Below are positions 43,440 to 51,004 of a stretch of 64,000 nt of DNA, one piece after another. The number at the start of each line of letters is the position of its first letter. The stretch's first letter is position 1. The translations under genes and the position numbers were made by a program. Origin of the DNA: Phycisphaeraceae bacterium (GTDB lineage Bacteria; Planctomycetota; Phycisphaerae; Phycisphaerales; UBA1924); the NCBI GenBank assembly GCA_019454185.1, contig CP075368.1:2893649-2957648 (forward strand), written 5' to 3'. Below the pieces are notes generated by a model. That model saw nothing but the letters and a program-made list of their open reading frames with translations, was not told where the DNA came from and ran no database searches.

Positions 43440-43463
43440 TCACTGACAGACGTCTGTCAGTGA
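43440..43463. promoter_or_regulatory. Perfect 24-bp palindrome, copy 2
   Basis: Arms TCACTGACAGAC and GTCTGTCAGTGA are exact reverse complements with no spacer. It sits in the divergent gap between the HTH-terminase operon and the DUF418 gene. A copy with one mismatch lies upstream of the gene at 17485. Very likely a protein-binding operator. Confidence 0.8.
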
Positions 43464-43581
43464 ACCCGGTCGGGCGCGCTCGCGCATCCCCTGCAAGCGC
43501 GGCTATCAGGTCCCCAAGATACTCTGACGGCCCGCGCCCCCCACCCCTACCACATCCAGGAGCGCGCCGTGGGAGCAACGC

Positions 43582-45048
43582 ATGAACGCGCCGGACACTC
43601 CGATCCAGCCATCGAACGCCTCACCCTCACCTGTCCCCTTCTCCGAGCGGATCGGCGCGATGGATATCGCCCGCGGGTTCGCCCTCCTCGGCATCCTCAC
43701 GGTCAACTTCCGCTTCTTCTCCTCGCCCCTTGGCGCATCGTTCCTGCCCCCCGGGCCGGACACGCCGCCGCTCGACAGCGCGTGGTGGTTCATCGTCTAC
43801 ACCTTCGGTGAATCCAAGTTCTACACCCTCTTCTCGCTCCTCTTCGGCATGGGCTTCATCATCCTCACCGATCGCGCCCGCTCGCGGCGACCCGAGAGCG
43901 CAACCCCGATCGCCCTCCGACGCTTCGGCTTCCTCGCACTCCTCGGATTCCTCCACGCCAACCTCTTCTGGTACGGCGACATCCTCTTCGTCTACGCCAT
44001 CGGCGGGCTCGCACTCCTCCTCGTCCGTAGGTGGAAAGCCCGCACCCTCGCGATCGTCGGCGCGGCACTCATCCTCGTCGCCGAGACCTTTGTCATGCTC
44101 AGTCTGCTGCTCGGCATGCTCTTCGCCAACACACCAACTTCGCCCGCCGAGCCAGCCCCGAGCGCGATCGTCACGCCCGATCAGCCAAACAACGATCCAA
44201 AGATCGAGCCAACCACCGATCCAGACGCCCAGTCCGAGCCGGTCACCACATCCTCAGACAGCCAAACCCCCGCTCAAATCTCAGACCCCGACGCCGCCAA
44301 GAGCAAGATGCCGGCACCCTTCCGCGCGATGCAGCAATCACCCGAAGGCCCGCAATCGCCCGTGTGGATGGAAGCCGAGACCATCGCCTATCAGAAAGGC
44401 CCCTACCTCGACCTCGCCATCTTCCGCAGCGTCACCTGGCTCGCCATGTTCGTCTTTGTCATCCCCTTCATGGGGCCGCGCATCCTCGGACTCTTCCTCA
44501 TCGGTGCCGCCCTCATCCGCTCCGACTTCTTCAACCAGAGCCGCACCCGCATCCATCGCACACTGATCCGCGTCGGGCTGCTCGTCGGGCTCCCCGCCGC
44601 GGCTCTCGCCGCATCCGGCAAACTCTTCATCACCCCCGGCGACGTCACCCACCCCCTTAATTTTGTGTGGCAGGCCCTGTACGCGCTGGGCGCGATCGCC
44701 ATCCCCTTTGCCATCCTCGGCGGCGCGGCCCTGCTCGCCAACCGTGCCCCCGCCTCACCGGGCCTCGCCCGCCTCCTCCACCCCTTCGCCTGCGCCGGAC
44801 GCCTCGGCCTGACCAACTACCTCACCCAGACCCTCGTCGCCACCACCACCTTCTACTTCTACGGCTTCGGGCTCTTCGGCAAGGTCAACGGACTCTGGCC
44901 CATCGTCTTCGTGCTCGGGCTCTACGGATGCCAGCTCGTCTTCAGCACGCTCTATCTCAAACGCTTCGCCATCGGCCCCGCCGAATGGCTCTGGCGCACG
45001 GCGACGTACCTCCGGCCAGTTTCTTTCCGCCACATAAAGTCCGAATAA
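43582..45048 (+). CDS. DUF418 (YeiB-like) multipass membrane protein
   Basis: The 488-residue product has about ten membrane segments. It opens with the YeiB-type motif RIGAMDIARGFALLGILTVN and contains FYTLFSLLFGMGF, ALLGFLHANLFWYGDILFVYA and, in the C-terminal DUF418 part, AGRLGLTNYLTQTLVATT. A soluble insert (about 190-270, Asp/Pro/Ser-rich) interrupts the helices. Members are acyltransferase-3-like transport or surface-modification proteins of unclear role. Divergent from the terminase operon. Confidence 0.88.
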   Translation: MNAPDTPIQPSNASPSPVPFSERIGAMDIARGFALLGILTVNFRFFSSPLGASFLPPGPDTPPLDSAWWFIVYTFGESKFYTLFSLLFGMGFIILTDRARSRRPESATPIALRRFGFLALLGFLHANLFWYGDILFVYAIGGLALLLVRRWKARTLAIVGAALILVAETFVMLSLLLGMLFANTPTSPAEPAPSAIVTPDQPNNDPKIEPTTDPDAQSEPVTTSSDSQTPAQISDPDAAKSKMPAPFRAMQQSPEGPQSPVWMEAETIAYQKGPYLDLAIFRSVTWLAMFVFVIPFMGPRILGLFLIGAALIRSDFFNQSRTRIHRTLIRVGLLVGLPAAALAASGKLFITPGDVTHPLNFVWQALYALGAIAIPFAILGGAALLANRAPASPGLARLLHPFACAGRLGLTNYLTQTLVATTTFYFYGFGLFGKVNGLWPIVFVLGLYGCQLVFSTLYLKRFAIGPAEWLWRTATYLRPVSFRHIKSE

Positions 45049-45218
45049 GCATCGGTTTACGAACGCTGTTCGGGCTGATTTGGTCCGAAGAACAAGAAAA
45101 ACCGTCATTTTGCTGGCATTCCCCCAATTTGGTCATCTGTCTTCGACTTTTCTTGCGTATTCTCTGGTGGGCCTGTGTTCTAAGCCCATTCCATAGAGAG
45201 AGATAAGGAGAGACACTT

Positions 45219-45839
45219 ATGTTGCGTACCCGGTCCACCGTGCCCGTTTGGGCGGCTGCTGCTCTTTTCACCACGTCGACCTTCGGCATGACGGTCATCC
45301 ACGGGGATGTCGCCGCCAGCACCGAAGGAACCGGAGCCACGTTCTCCGGCACGCTCAACTACATCCACCTGGGTGGCTCTGTCGGTGAACTCACCGTCAC
45401 CCTCACCAACGACACACCCGCCCATATTGGTGGGCTTCTCACCGCCTTCGTCTTCCGCTTCGACACGGTCGATATGTCCGCCTCGACGCTCCTCACCTCC
45501 AGCACCGTCCCCTCCATGACCAACACCGGCGAGACCAGCGGCTCCCCCTTCGGGACCTACATGGGTGGCGCGGGCGTGGGCGGCACCTACCTCGGCGGCG
45601 GCATGCCCACCGGCGGCCTCGCCGTCGGCGCCTCCGGCACCTTCGTCTGGACCATCACCGCCTCTGACGCCGCGATGCTCACGGACAACTCCTTCGTCAA
45701 CGCGTCGCACAACCCGGGCCTCCTCGCCCGCTTCCGCGGCCTGGCTGACGGCGGCTCCGACAAGGTCCCCGGCGTTCCCACCCCCGGCTCCCTCGCCCTG
45801 CTCGGGCTCGGGCTGCTCGCCGCGGGTCGTCGTCGCTGA
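45219..45839 (+). CDS. Small secreted PEP-CTERM protein
   Basis: The 206-residue product has a signal peptide (STVPVWAAAALFTTSTFG), a Thr/Gly/Ser-rich beta body with no Cys, and the sorting signal VPTPGSLALLGLGLLAAGRRR (186-206): Pro motif, hydrophobic helix and Arg end, recognised by an exosortase. A strong AAGGAGAG ribosome-binding site and an AT-richer 170-bp leader precede it, and a perfect terminator follows, so it is a well-expressed single gene. Function unknown. Confidence 0.88.
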   Translation: MLRTRSTVPVWAAAALFTTSTFGMTVIHGDVAASTEGTGATFSGTLNYIHLGGSVGELTVTLTNDTPAHIGGLLTAFVFRFDTVDMSASTLLTSSTVPSMTNTGETSGSPFGTYMGGAGVGGTYLGGGMPTGGLAVGASGTFVWTITASDAAMLTDNSFVNASHNPGLLARFRGLADGGSDKVPGVPTPGSLALLGLGLLAAGRRR

Positions 45840-45869
45840 TCCATCACCTCAGCACGCATCACACATCAC

Positions 45870-45910
45870 GGGCAGTGAGCGCGAGTGGCGCTCACTGCCC
45901 TCTTTCTTTC
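45870..45910 (+). terminator. Rho-independent terminator after PEP-CTERM gene
   Basis: GGGCAGTGAGCGC and GCGCTCACTGCCC form a perfect 13-bp stem around GAGTG, followed by TCTTTCTTTC. It starts 31 bp after the stop codon. Confidence 0.92.
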
Positions 45911-46038
45911 ACGCCACGCGCCGCGACCCATGCTGACTCGCACTCACGTCCCTTGACTTTGTTCAAGCGATGGGGCCAAATCACCCGACACTGAAAGCCA
46001 CAGGCCACGCACCCCGCTCGTTCACACGAATCGAACCC

Positions 46039-46122
46039 ATGATCCGCTCCCTCACCAGCAAAGCGACCAAAGCCAAAGGCGCCACGAGCGTCCGGCGGTC
46101 GCACTGCGTGAGCAAGGGCTGA
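46039..46122 (+). CDS. Possible lysine-containing leader peptide before lysW
   Basis: A 27-codon ORF, MIRSLTSKATKAKGATSVRR and then SHCVSKG. Three AAA Lys codons fall within six codons (SKATKAK), and a fourth Lys is near the end; AAA is scarce in this GC-rich genome. It ends 38 bp before a terminator-like hairpin that precedes lysW. The arrangement recalls amino-acid attenuation leaders. There is no visible Shine-Dalgarno sequence, so translation is unproven and the ORF may be fortuitous. Confidence 0.3.
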   Translation: MIRSLTSKATKAKGATSVRRSHCVSKG

Positions 46123-46160
46123 GTTCAGACTCAGAGACCAGCAAGAACACGCAACCCACG

Positions 46161-46196
46161 CGGCTTCCGGATGCTCCGGAAGCCGTGCTTGTTTTT
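46161..46196 (+). terminator. Terminator-like hairpin upstream of lysW (possible attenuator)
   Basis: CGGCTTCCGG and CCGGAAGCCG form a perfect 10-bp stem with loop ATGCT, followed by TGCTTGTTTTT. It lies 37 bp before the lysW start and about 250 bp after the terminator of the previous gene, so it does not serve that gene. Regulation of the lysine cluster by attenuation is an inference. Confidence 0.65.
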
Positions 46197-46232
46197 CCAC
46201 CTTGTCAACCCACACCCGTCCGGAGAACTCAG

Positions 46233-46436
46233 ATGTCCAGCCACACACACACCGGCACCAATCAGTCTGTCGCATCACCATGCCCCGAGTGCGAAGGACC
46301 CGTCCGCTTCGATCGCCCGCCCCTCGCCGGACAGGTCGCCCGCTGCACCGACTGCGGCGTGGAACTCGAGGTCACCAGCACCTCACCCCTCACTCTCGCC
46401 CTCGCCCCCGAAGTCGAAGAAGACTGGGGCGAGTAA
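46233..46436 (+). CDS. lysW: LysW amino-group carrier protein
   Basis: The 67-residue product has a zinc ribbon (CPECEGPVRF...CTDCGVELEV) and the invariant acidic C-terminus EEDWGE. The terminal Glu is joined to the amino group of alpha-aminoadipate (or Glu) so that intermediates stay protein-bound. GGAG 7 nt before the internal ATG sets the start. It is slightly longer at the N-terminus than Thermus LysW. It heads the lysine cluster, 283 bp before lysX. Confidence 0.93.
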   Translation: MSSHTHTGTNQSVASPCPECEGPVRFDRPPLAGQVARCTDCGVELEVTSTSPLTLALAPEVEEDWGE

Positions 46437-46719
46437 GAGAGTCCGAAACCGCCTTGAGGGCGATTGCGGGTGGTAGAGCGCGGAGATCGCTCGCCGGGTG
46501 AACCGGCGAGCTTGGAGGGCAACGCCCCATTCCCGTCGCCCCGTCATCTTCTTCACCTCTCGCGCTCACCCCTTCTCTCCGCGGCCCTCCGCGTTCTCTG
46601 CGTTGAACACTTCTCTCTTTGCCCCTCTCTTCCGCCTTCCTTCGTGCCCTTCGCGACCTTCGCGTTCAACCTCTTTCCCCTGTTCAGTCCTCTCTGCGTT
46701 CTCTTCTCTTGGAGCCCCC
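46437..46719. other. lysW-lysX gap: hairpin and repeat-family DNA
   Basis: No gene seen. It has a perfect 9-bp hairpin (GCTCGCCGG-GTGAA-CCGGCGAGC, 46489-46511) and then a pyrimidine-rich run of repeat-family words (CTCCGCGTTCTCTGCGTTG, CTTCGTGCCCTTCGCGACC, CTTCGCGTTCAACC). It ends in GGAG 5 nt before lysX. A near copy of the second half lies before the homocitrate synthase gene (about 54570-54650). Confidence 0.65.
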
Positions 46720-47622
46720 ATGCGACTCGCCATCCTCCACACCCGTCTCCGCACCGAAGAGCGTCTCCTCGCCGACGCCTTCACCGCCCGGGGCGTCACG
46801 CCCGATCTCATCGACCTCCGCCAGGTCATGTTCGACATCGAACGCCCCGAGCACTGGCCCGAGTACGACGTGGTGCTCGACCGCACCGTCAGTCTCACCG
46901 CATCCCTCACGACCAATCGCGTGCTGGAGCACTTCGGCGTCCGCTGCATCAACCCCGCCGACGCAATCGAGATCTGCTCGGACAAGTTGCGCACGTCGAT
47001 GGCGCTCGTCGCCGCCGGGATCCCCACACCCCGCGTCACCGTCGCGACCGATGCCGACGCCGCGATGACGGCGATTGAGGCGATCGGCTACCCCGCCGTG
47101 CTGAAGCCCACCGTCGGCTCATGGGGGCGCCTGCTCGCGCGTGTCAACGACCGCGATGCCGCCGAGGCGATCGTCGAGCATCGCGCCACGCTCGGCTCCG
47201 TCAACCACCACGTCTTCTATGTGCAGGAACATGTGGACAAGCCCGGGCGCGACATCCGCGTCTTCGTCGTCGGTGGCGAGCCGATCGCTGCGATCGTCCG
47301 CACGAGCGCCCACTGGGTCACCAACACGGCCCGGGGCGCCAAGGCCGCGGGCCTCACCGTCGACCCCGACCTCGCCGACATCTGCCGACGCGCTTCACGC
47401 TGCGTCAACGCCGACGTCGTCGCCATCGACATCCTCGAGTGCCCGCGCCGCGGCTATCTCGTCAGCGAACTCAACCACTCCATGGAGTTCCGCAACAGCA
47501 TCGACACCAGCGGCGTCGACATCCCCGGACTCGTCGCCGACCACGCCCTCTCAATCGCCCGCTCCATCGCAAACGGACGCGCCCCCTCGCGCACGCCCGC
47601 ACTCGCCGGAGCCGCCCGATGA
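46720..47622 (+). CDS. lysX: LysX, alpha-aminoadipate-LysW ligase (ATP-grasp)
   Basis: Joins the alpha-aminoadipate amino group to the LysW C-terminal Glu using ATP. The 300-residue RimK-like ATP-grasp protein has AVLKPTVGSWGRLLARV, VQEHVDKPGRDIRVFVVGG and ELNHSMEFRNS. GSWGRLLA matches LysX-type enzymes. Specificity for aminoadipate rather than Glu is inferred from the homocitrate-pathway neighbours. The upstream frame is open through repeat DNA; GGAG 5 nt before MRLAILHTR sets the start. The stop overlaps lysY (ATGA). Confidence 0.92.
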   Translation: MRLAILHTRLRTEERLLADAFTARGVTPDLIDLRQVMFDIERPEHWPEYDVVLDRTVSLTASLTTNRVLEHFGVRCINPADAIEICSDKLRTSMALVAAGIPTPRVTVATDADAAMTAIEAIGYPAVLKPTVGSWGRLLARVNDRDAAEAIVEHRATLGSVNHHVFYVQEHVDKPGRDIRVFVVGGEPIAAIVRTSAHWVTNTARGAKAAGLTVDPDLADICRRASRCVNADVVAIDILECPRRGYLVSELNHSMEFRNSIDTSGVDIPGLVADHALSIARSIANGRAPSRTPALAGAAR

Positions 47623-48683
47623 GCATCCGTGTCTCCATCGTCGGCGCCAGCGGCTACACCGGTGGCGAGCTCCTCCGCCTGCTTCTCGACCACCCCGGCG
47701 TCGAACTCGCCGCCGCCTCTTCGCGCTCGCTCGCGGGCCAGCCCCTCCATCGCGTGCACCCCAACCTCCGTGGCCGCTCCGATCTGCTCTTCACCGTTCC
47801 CGAAGAAGTCCCCGCTTCCGACGTTCTTTTCCTCTGCATGCCCCACGGCCAGGCCTCGCGCGAGATCGATCGCTGGCTCGACAAGGCCCAGACCGTCATC
47901 GATCTCTCCGCCGACTTCCGCCTCCGCGACCCCGCAACCTACCGCGCGTGGTACGAGGAAGACCACCCCGCGCCCGCGCGGCTGGCCTCCGCCGTCTACG
48001 GACTCCCCGAACTCCACCGGCGCGAGATGCGCTCCGGCGCGCAACCCGCCCGCCTCATCAGCGGCGTCGGCTGCAACGCCACAGCGATGATCCTCGCCCT
48101 CCTCCCCCTCGCTCGCGCCGGACTCATCGAACGCGCCATCTGCGACATCAAGGTCGGCTCATCCGAAGCGGGCGCGGAACCCTCCGCCGGCTCGCACCAC
48201 CCCGAGCGCTCCGGCGCAGTGCGCTCCTACGCGCCCGTCGGCCATCGCCACGCTGCGGAAGTCGCGCAAGAACTCAGCCCCCTCTCCGGCCCCTTCCCGC
48301 TCGACGTCTCGATCACCTCGATCGAGATGGTCCGTGGCGTCCTCTGCACCGCGCACGTGATCCCGACGCGCCGCGTCGAGATGAGGGACCTCTGGAAGAC
48401 CTATCGCGCCGCCTACGCGTCCACCACGCACCCGGAGCCCTTCGTCCGCCTCGTCGCCGAGAAGTCCGGCCTGCATCGGCTCCCCGATCCCAAGATCCTC
48501 GCCGGTTCCAACTACGCGGATGTCGGCTTCGACATCGACCCGCGCTCCGGACGCATCGTCGCGCTCTGCGCCATCGACAACCTGATGAAAGGTGCCGCGG
48601 GCTCCGCCGTGCAGTGCATGAACATCGCCTTTGGCCTCGACGAACGCGCAGGGCTCGGATTCCCAGGATTGCACCCGTGTTGA
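47619..48683 (+). CDS. lysY: LysY, [LysW]-aminoadipyl-6-phosphate reductase (ArgC family)
   Basis: NADPH-dependent reduction of the LysW-bound acyl phosphate to the semialdehyde. The 354-residue ArgC-like product has the Rossmann motif VGASGYTGGELLRLL (10-24), the catalytic Cys in SGVGCNATAMI and KVGSSEAGAEPS. It resembles LysY/ArgC equally by eye; placement between lysX and lysZ decides the call. The start overlaps the lysX stop. A repeat-filled 279-bp gap follows. Confidence 0.92.
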   Translation: MSIRVSIVGASGYTGGELLRLLLDHPGVELAAASSRSLAGQPLHRVHPNLRGRSDLLFTVPEEVPASDVLFLCMPHGQASREIDRWLDKAQTVIDLSADFRLRDPATYRAWYEEDHPAPARLASAVYGLPELHRREMRSGAQPARLISGVGCNATAMILALLPLARAGLIERAICDIKVGSSEAGAEPSAGSHHPERSGAVRSYAPVGHRHAAEVAQELSPLSGPFPLDVSITSIEMVRGVLCTAHVIPTRRVEMRDLWKTYRAAYASTTHPEPFVRLVAEKSGLHRLPDPKILAGSNYADVGFDIDPRSGRIVALCAIDNLMKGAAGSAVQCMNIAFGLDERAGLGFPGLHPC

Positions 48684-48695
48684 GCAAAGCCAAAG

Positions 48696-48763
48696 CAAGA
48701 CTCACCACAAAGCAAGACTCACCACAAAGCAAGACTCACCACAAAGCAAGACTCACCACAGAG
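48696..48763 (+). repeat. Four tandem 17-bp repeats
   Basis: The unit CAAGACTCACCACAAAG is repeated exactly three times and then once as CAAGACTCACCACAGAG. The fourth unit is also the left arm of the longer inverted repeat that follows. The tandem lies 12 bp after lysY. Confidence 0.92.
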
Positions 48764-48901
48764 GCACAGAGCACACAGAGAAAGACCATGACAAAGCCAA
48801 TGGGAAGTGGAAATGGGCATCGGGATCTCGAACGTCCCACACCAGCTTGGTGCCCTTCACACGTTCTCCACTCTGTGCCCTCTGTGCCTCTGTGGTGAGT
48901 C
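48750..48901. repeat. MITE-like element with 22-bp perfect inverted ends in the lysY-lysZ gap
   Basis: The left arm (48750-48771) begins GACTCACCACAGAGGCAC and the right arm (48880-48901) is its exact reverse complement. About 108 bp lie between, with no gene. A partial right arm (CTCTGTGGTGAGTC) is repeated just outside. The ends resemble those bounding the linker DNA in the homoaconitase gene. Confidence 0.8.
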
Positions 48902-48962
48902 CATCTTCTCTGTGGTGAGTCCGTCTTCTCTTTGCTGCGTCCCTCGTCCCTCCGGAGCTCCC

Positions 48963-49808
48963 ATGACACTCATCATCAAGATCGGCGGCGGCGAGGGCAT
49001 CTCCCTCTCTCCGATCCTCACCGAACTCGCCTCACTCATCCGTGCCGAGCCCGCGCTTCGCGTCGTCCTCGTCCACGGCGGCTCGCACGAGACCAACGTC
49101 CTCTCTGAAAGACTCGGCCACCCGCCCCGCACCATCACCAGCCCCAGCGGCCACACCAGCCGACGCACAGACAGAGAGACCCTCGACATCTTCACCATGG
49201 TCTACTGCGGACGCGTGAACAAGAGCATCGTCGAACACCTCCAGCGCGAGGGCGTCAACGCCGTCGGACTCTCCGGCATCGACAGCGCGATCTGGCGCGG
49301 CACACGCAAGGCCGCCATCCGCGCCATCGAACAGGGACGCACCGTCATCATCCGCGACGATCTCAGCGGCACCGTCGATCGCGTCGACGCCGACTTCCTC
49401 AACCTCCTGCTCGACGCCGGACGCCTCCCCGTCCTCACGCCCCCCGCCATCACCGACGACGGCATCGCCATCAACGTCGATGCCGACCGCGCCGCCGCCC
49501 GCACCGCCGCCGCACTCGGCGCCGACGAACTCCTCCTGCTCAGCAACGTCCCCGGCGTACTCCGCGATCCGCGCGACCCCGGCTCACTCATCTCCCGCGT
49601 TGACGACACCACCATCGAATCCGCCCGCGCCGCCGCAGCGGGTCGCATGAAGAACAAGGTCCTCGCCGCGGAAGAAGCCATGCGAGGCATCGGAGGGCGC
49701 CCCGTTCCGCGCGTTGTCATCGGCTCAGCAAACGGCGAGAGCCCCATCGCATCGGCCCGGGCCGGCGCGGGAACAACCTTCCACGCCTCGCCTGCAGGTG
49801 TCGCATGA
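48963..49808 (+). CDS. lysZ: LysZ, [LysW]-aminoadipate 6-kinase
   Basis: Phosphorylates LysW-bound aminoadipate. The 281-residue amino-acid kinase has IKIGGGEGIS (5-14), VVLVHGGSHETN, the Asp/Asn-rich INVDADRAAARTAAALGADELLLLSNVPGVL and RMKNKVLAAEEA. It is an ArgB-type fold. GGAG 5 nt before MTLIIK sets the start. The stop overlaps lysK (ATGA). Confidence 0.93.
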   Translation: MTLIIKIGGGEGISLSPILTELASLIRAEPALRVVLVHGGSHETNVLSERLGHPPRTITSPSGHTSRRTDRETLDIFTMVYCGRVNKSIVEHLQREGVNAVGLSGIDSAIWRGTRKAAIRAIEQGRTVIIRDDLSGTVDRVDADFLNLLLDAGRLPVLTPPAITDDGIAINVDADRAAARTAAALGADELLLLSNVPGVLRDPRDPGSLISRVDDTTIESARAAAAGRMKNKVLAAEEAMRGIGGRPVPRVVIGSANGESPIASARAGAGTTFHASPAGVA

Positions 49809-51004
49809 GCAGCGCCACACACACGCCCGCGGCGCAGCAGCCCGCCCACACCTCTCCCGCATGGTCCGACGACCACGCGCTCGACACGCTCCACGATCTC
49901 GTCGCCATCCCCAGCGTCAGCAACAGCGAGCGTGCCGCAGTCGAACGCTTCGTCACGCACGCCCGCGCGCTCGGCATGGAAGCAGAGATCGACGAGGCCG
50001 GCTCCGGCATCGCGACCCGACGCGGCGACGATCCCCTCGCAGAAATCATCCTCCTCGGCCACATCGACACCGTCCCCGGCGACATCCCCGTCCGCATCGA
50101 GGGCGAACGCACCGACCACGCCGACACCCGCATCCTCCGCGGCCGAGGCAGCGTCGATGCCAAGGGCCCGCTCGTCGCCATGCTCTTCGCCGCCGCCCGC
50201 GCAACCCTCCCGCCGGGCGTCACCCTCCGCGTCTGCGCCGCCGTCGGCGAAGAGACGCCCCACTCACGCGGCGCACGCCACATCGCACGCACCTTCCGCC
50301 CCGATGCATGCATCATCGGCGAGCCGAGCGGCTCCGACGGCGTCACCCTCGGTTACAAGGGCCGCCTCCTCGTCCACATCGATGTCGCTCAACCCTGCCA
50401 CCACAGCGCAGGCCCCGGCGATTCCGCGCCCGACGTTGCGCACGCCGCGTGGGCACGCATCCTCGAACTCATCACATCACTCAACGCCGCGAACACCGCC
50501 GGTGATGCGTTACCGCGCGCCTTCGACATCATCCAATCCTCGCTCCGCTCGCTCGCGTCCTCCTCCGATGGCCTCACCGACCGCGCAACGCTCGTCGGCG
50601 GCTTCCGCCTGCCCCGCTGGATCGCGCCCGCCGATCTCCAATCCCGCATCGACTCTCTCCTCGCCGACACCCATGGCCTCACGCTCCGCTTCGAAGGCCA
50701 CGAGCATGCCCACGCCGTCGATCGCAACGATCCCGTCGTGCGCGCCCTCTCCTCCGCGATCCGCTCGCTCGGCGCAACGCCCCGCCCCAAACTCAAGACC
50801 GGCACCGCCGACCTCAACGTCGTCGCGCCGATCTGGAACTGCCCCATCGCCGCCTACGGACCCGGCGATTCCTCCCTCGACCACACGCCGATCGAGCACC
50901 TCCCCGTCGCCGAGTATCTCCGCGCCATCCGCATCCTCACCCGCGCCATCGAGTCGCTCGCATCGGAGCTGCTCACCACCCGCGCCCGGGAGCCACGCGC
51001 ATGA
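49805..51004 (+). CDS. lysK: LysK, [LysW]-lysine hydrolase
   Basis: Releases lysine from LysW. The 399-residue M20-family metallopeptidase has IILLGHIDTVPG with the first metal His, RGSVDAKGPLVAML, AVGEETPHSRGARH with the general base Glu, and IIGEPSGSDGVTLGYKGRLL. It overlaps both neighbours by ATGA (lysZ and the homoaconitase), so the three are probably translationally coupled. The 20-residue N-terminal extension is Ala/Thr/Pro-rich. Confidence 0.92.
   Translation: MSSATHTPAAQQPAHTSPAWSDDHALDTLHDLVAIPSVSNSERAAVERFVTHARALGMEAEIDEAGSGIATRRGDDPLAEIILLGHIDTVPGDIPVRIEGERTDHADTRILRGRGSVDAKGPLVAMLFAAARATLPPGVTLRVCAAVGEETPHSRGARHIARTFRPDACIIGEPSGSDGVTLGYKGRLLVHIDVAQPCHHSAGPGDSAPDVAHAAWARILELITSLNAANTAGDALPRAFDIIQSSLRSLASSSDGLTDRATLVGGFRLPRWIAPADLQSRIDSLLADTHGLTLRFEGHEHAHAVDRNDPVVRALSSAIRSLGATPRPKLKTGTADLNVVAPIWNCPIAAYGPGDSSLDHTPIEHLPVAEYLRAIRILTRAIESLASELLTTRAREPRA

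Noticed and set aside
45960..46140. Possible minus-strand tRNA or tmRNA (GGTTCGATTC word near 46030)
   Set aside because: The T stem does not pair and no acceptor stem or tag reading frame was found.
45892..46281. Minus-strand ORF of 129 codons before lysW
   Set aside because: No recognisable product and odd codon use. It overlaps the terminator, leader and lysW start.
48696..48763. Four tandem repeats that could be read as a CRISPR array
   Set aside because: Units are 17 bp with no spacers, and there are no cas genes in the window.
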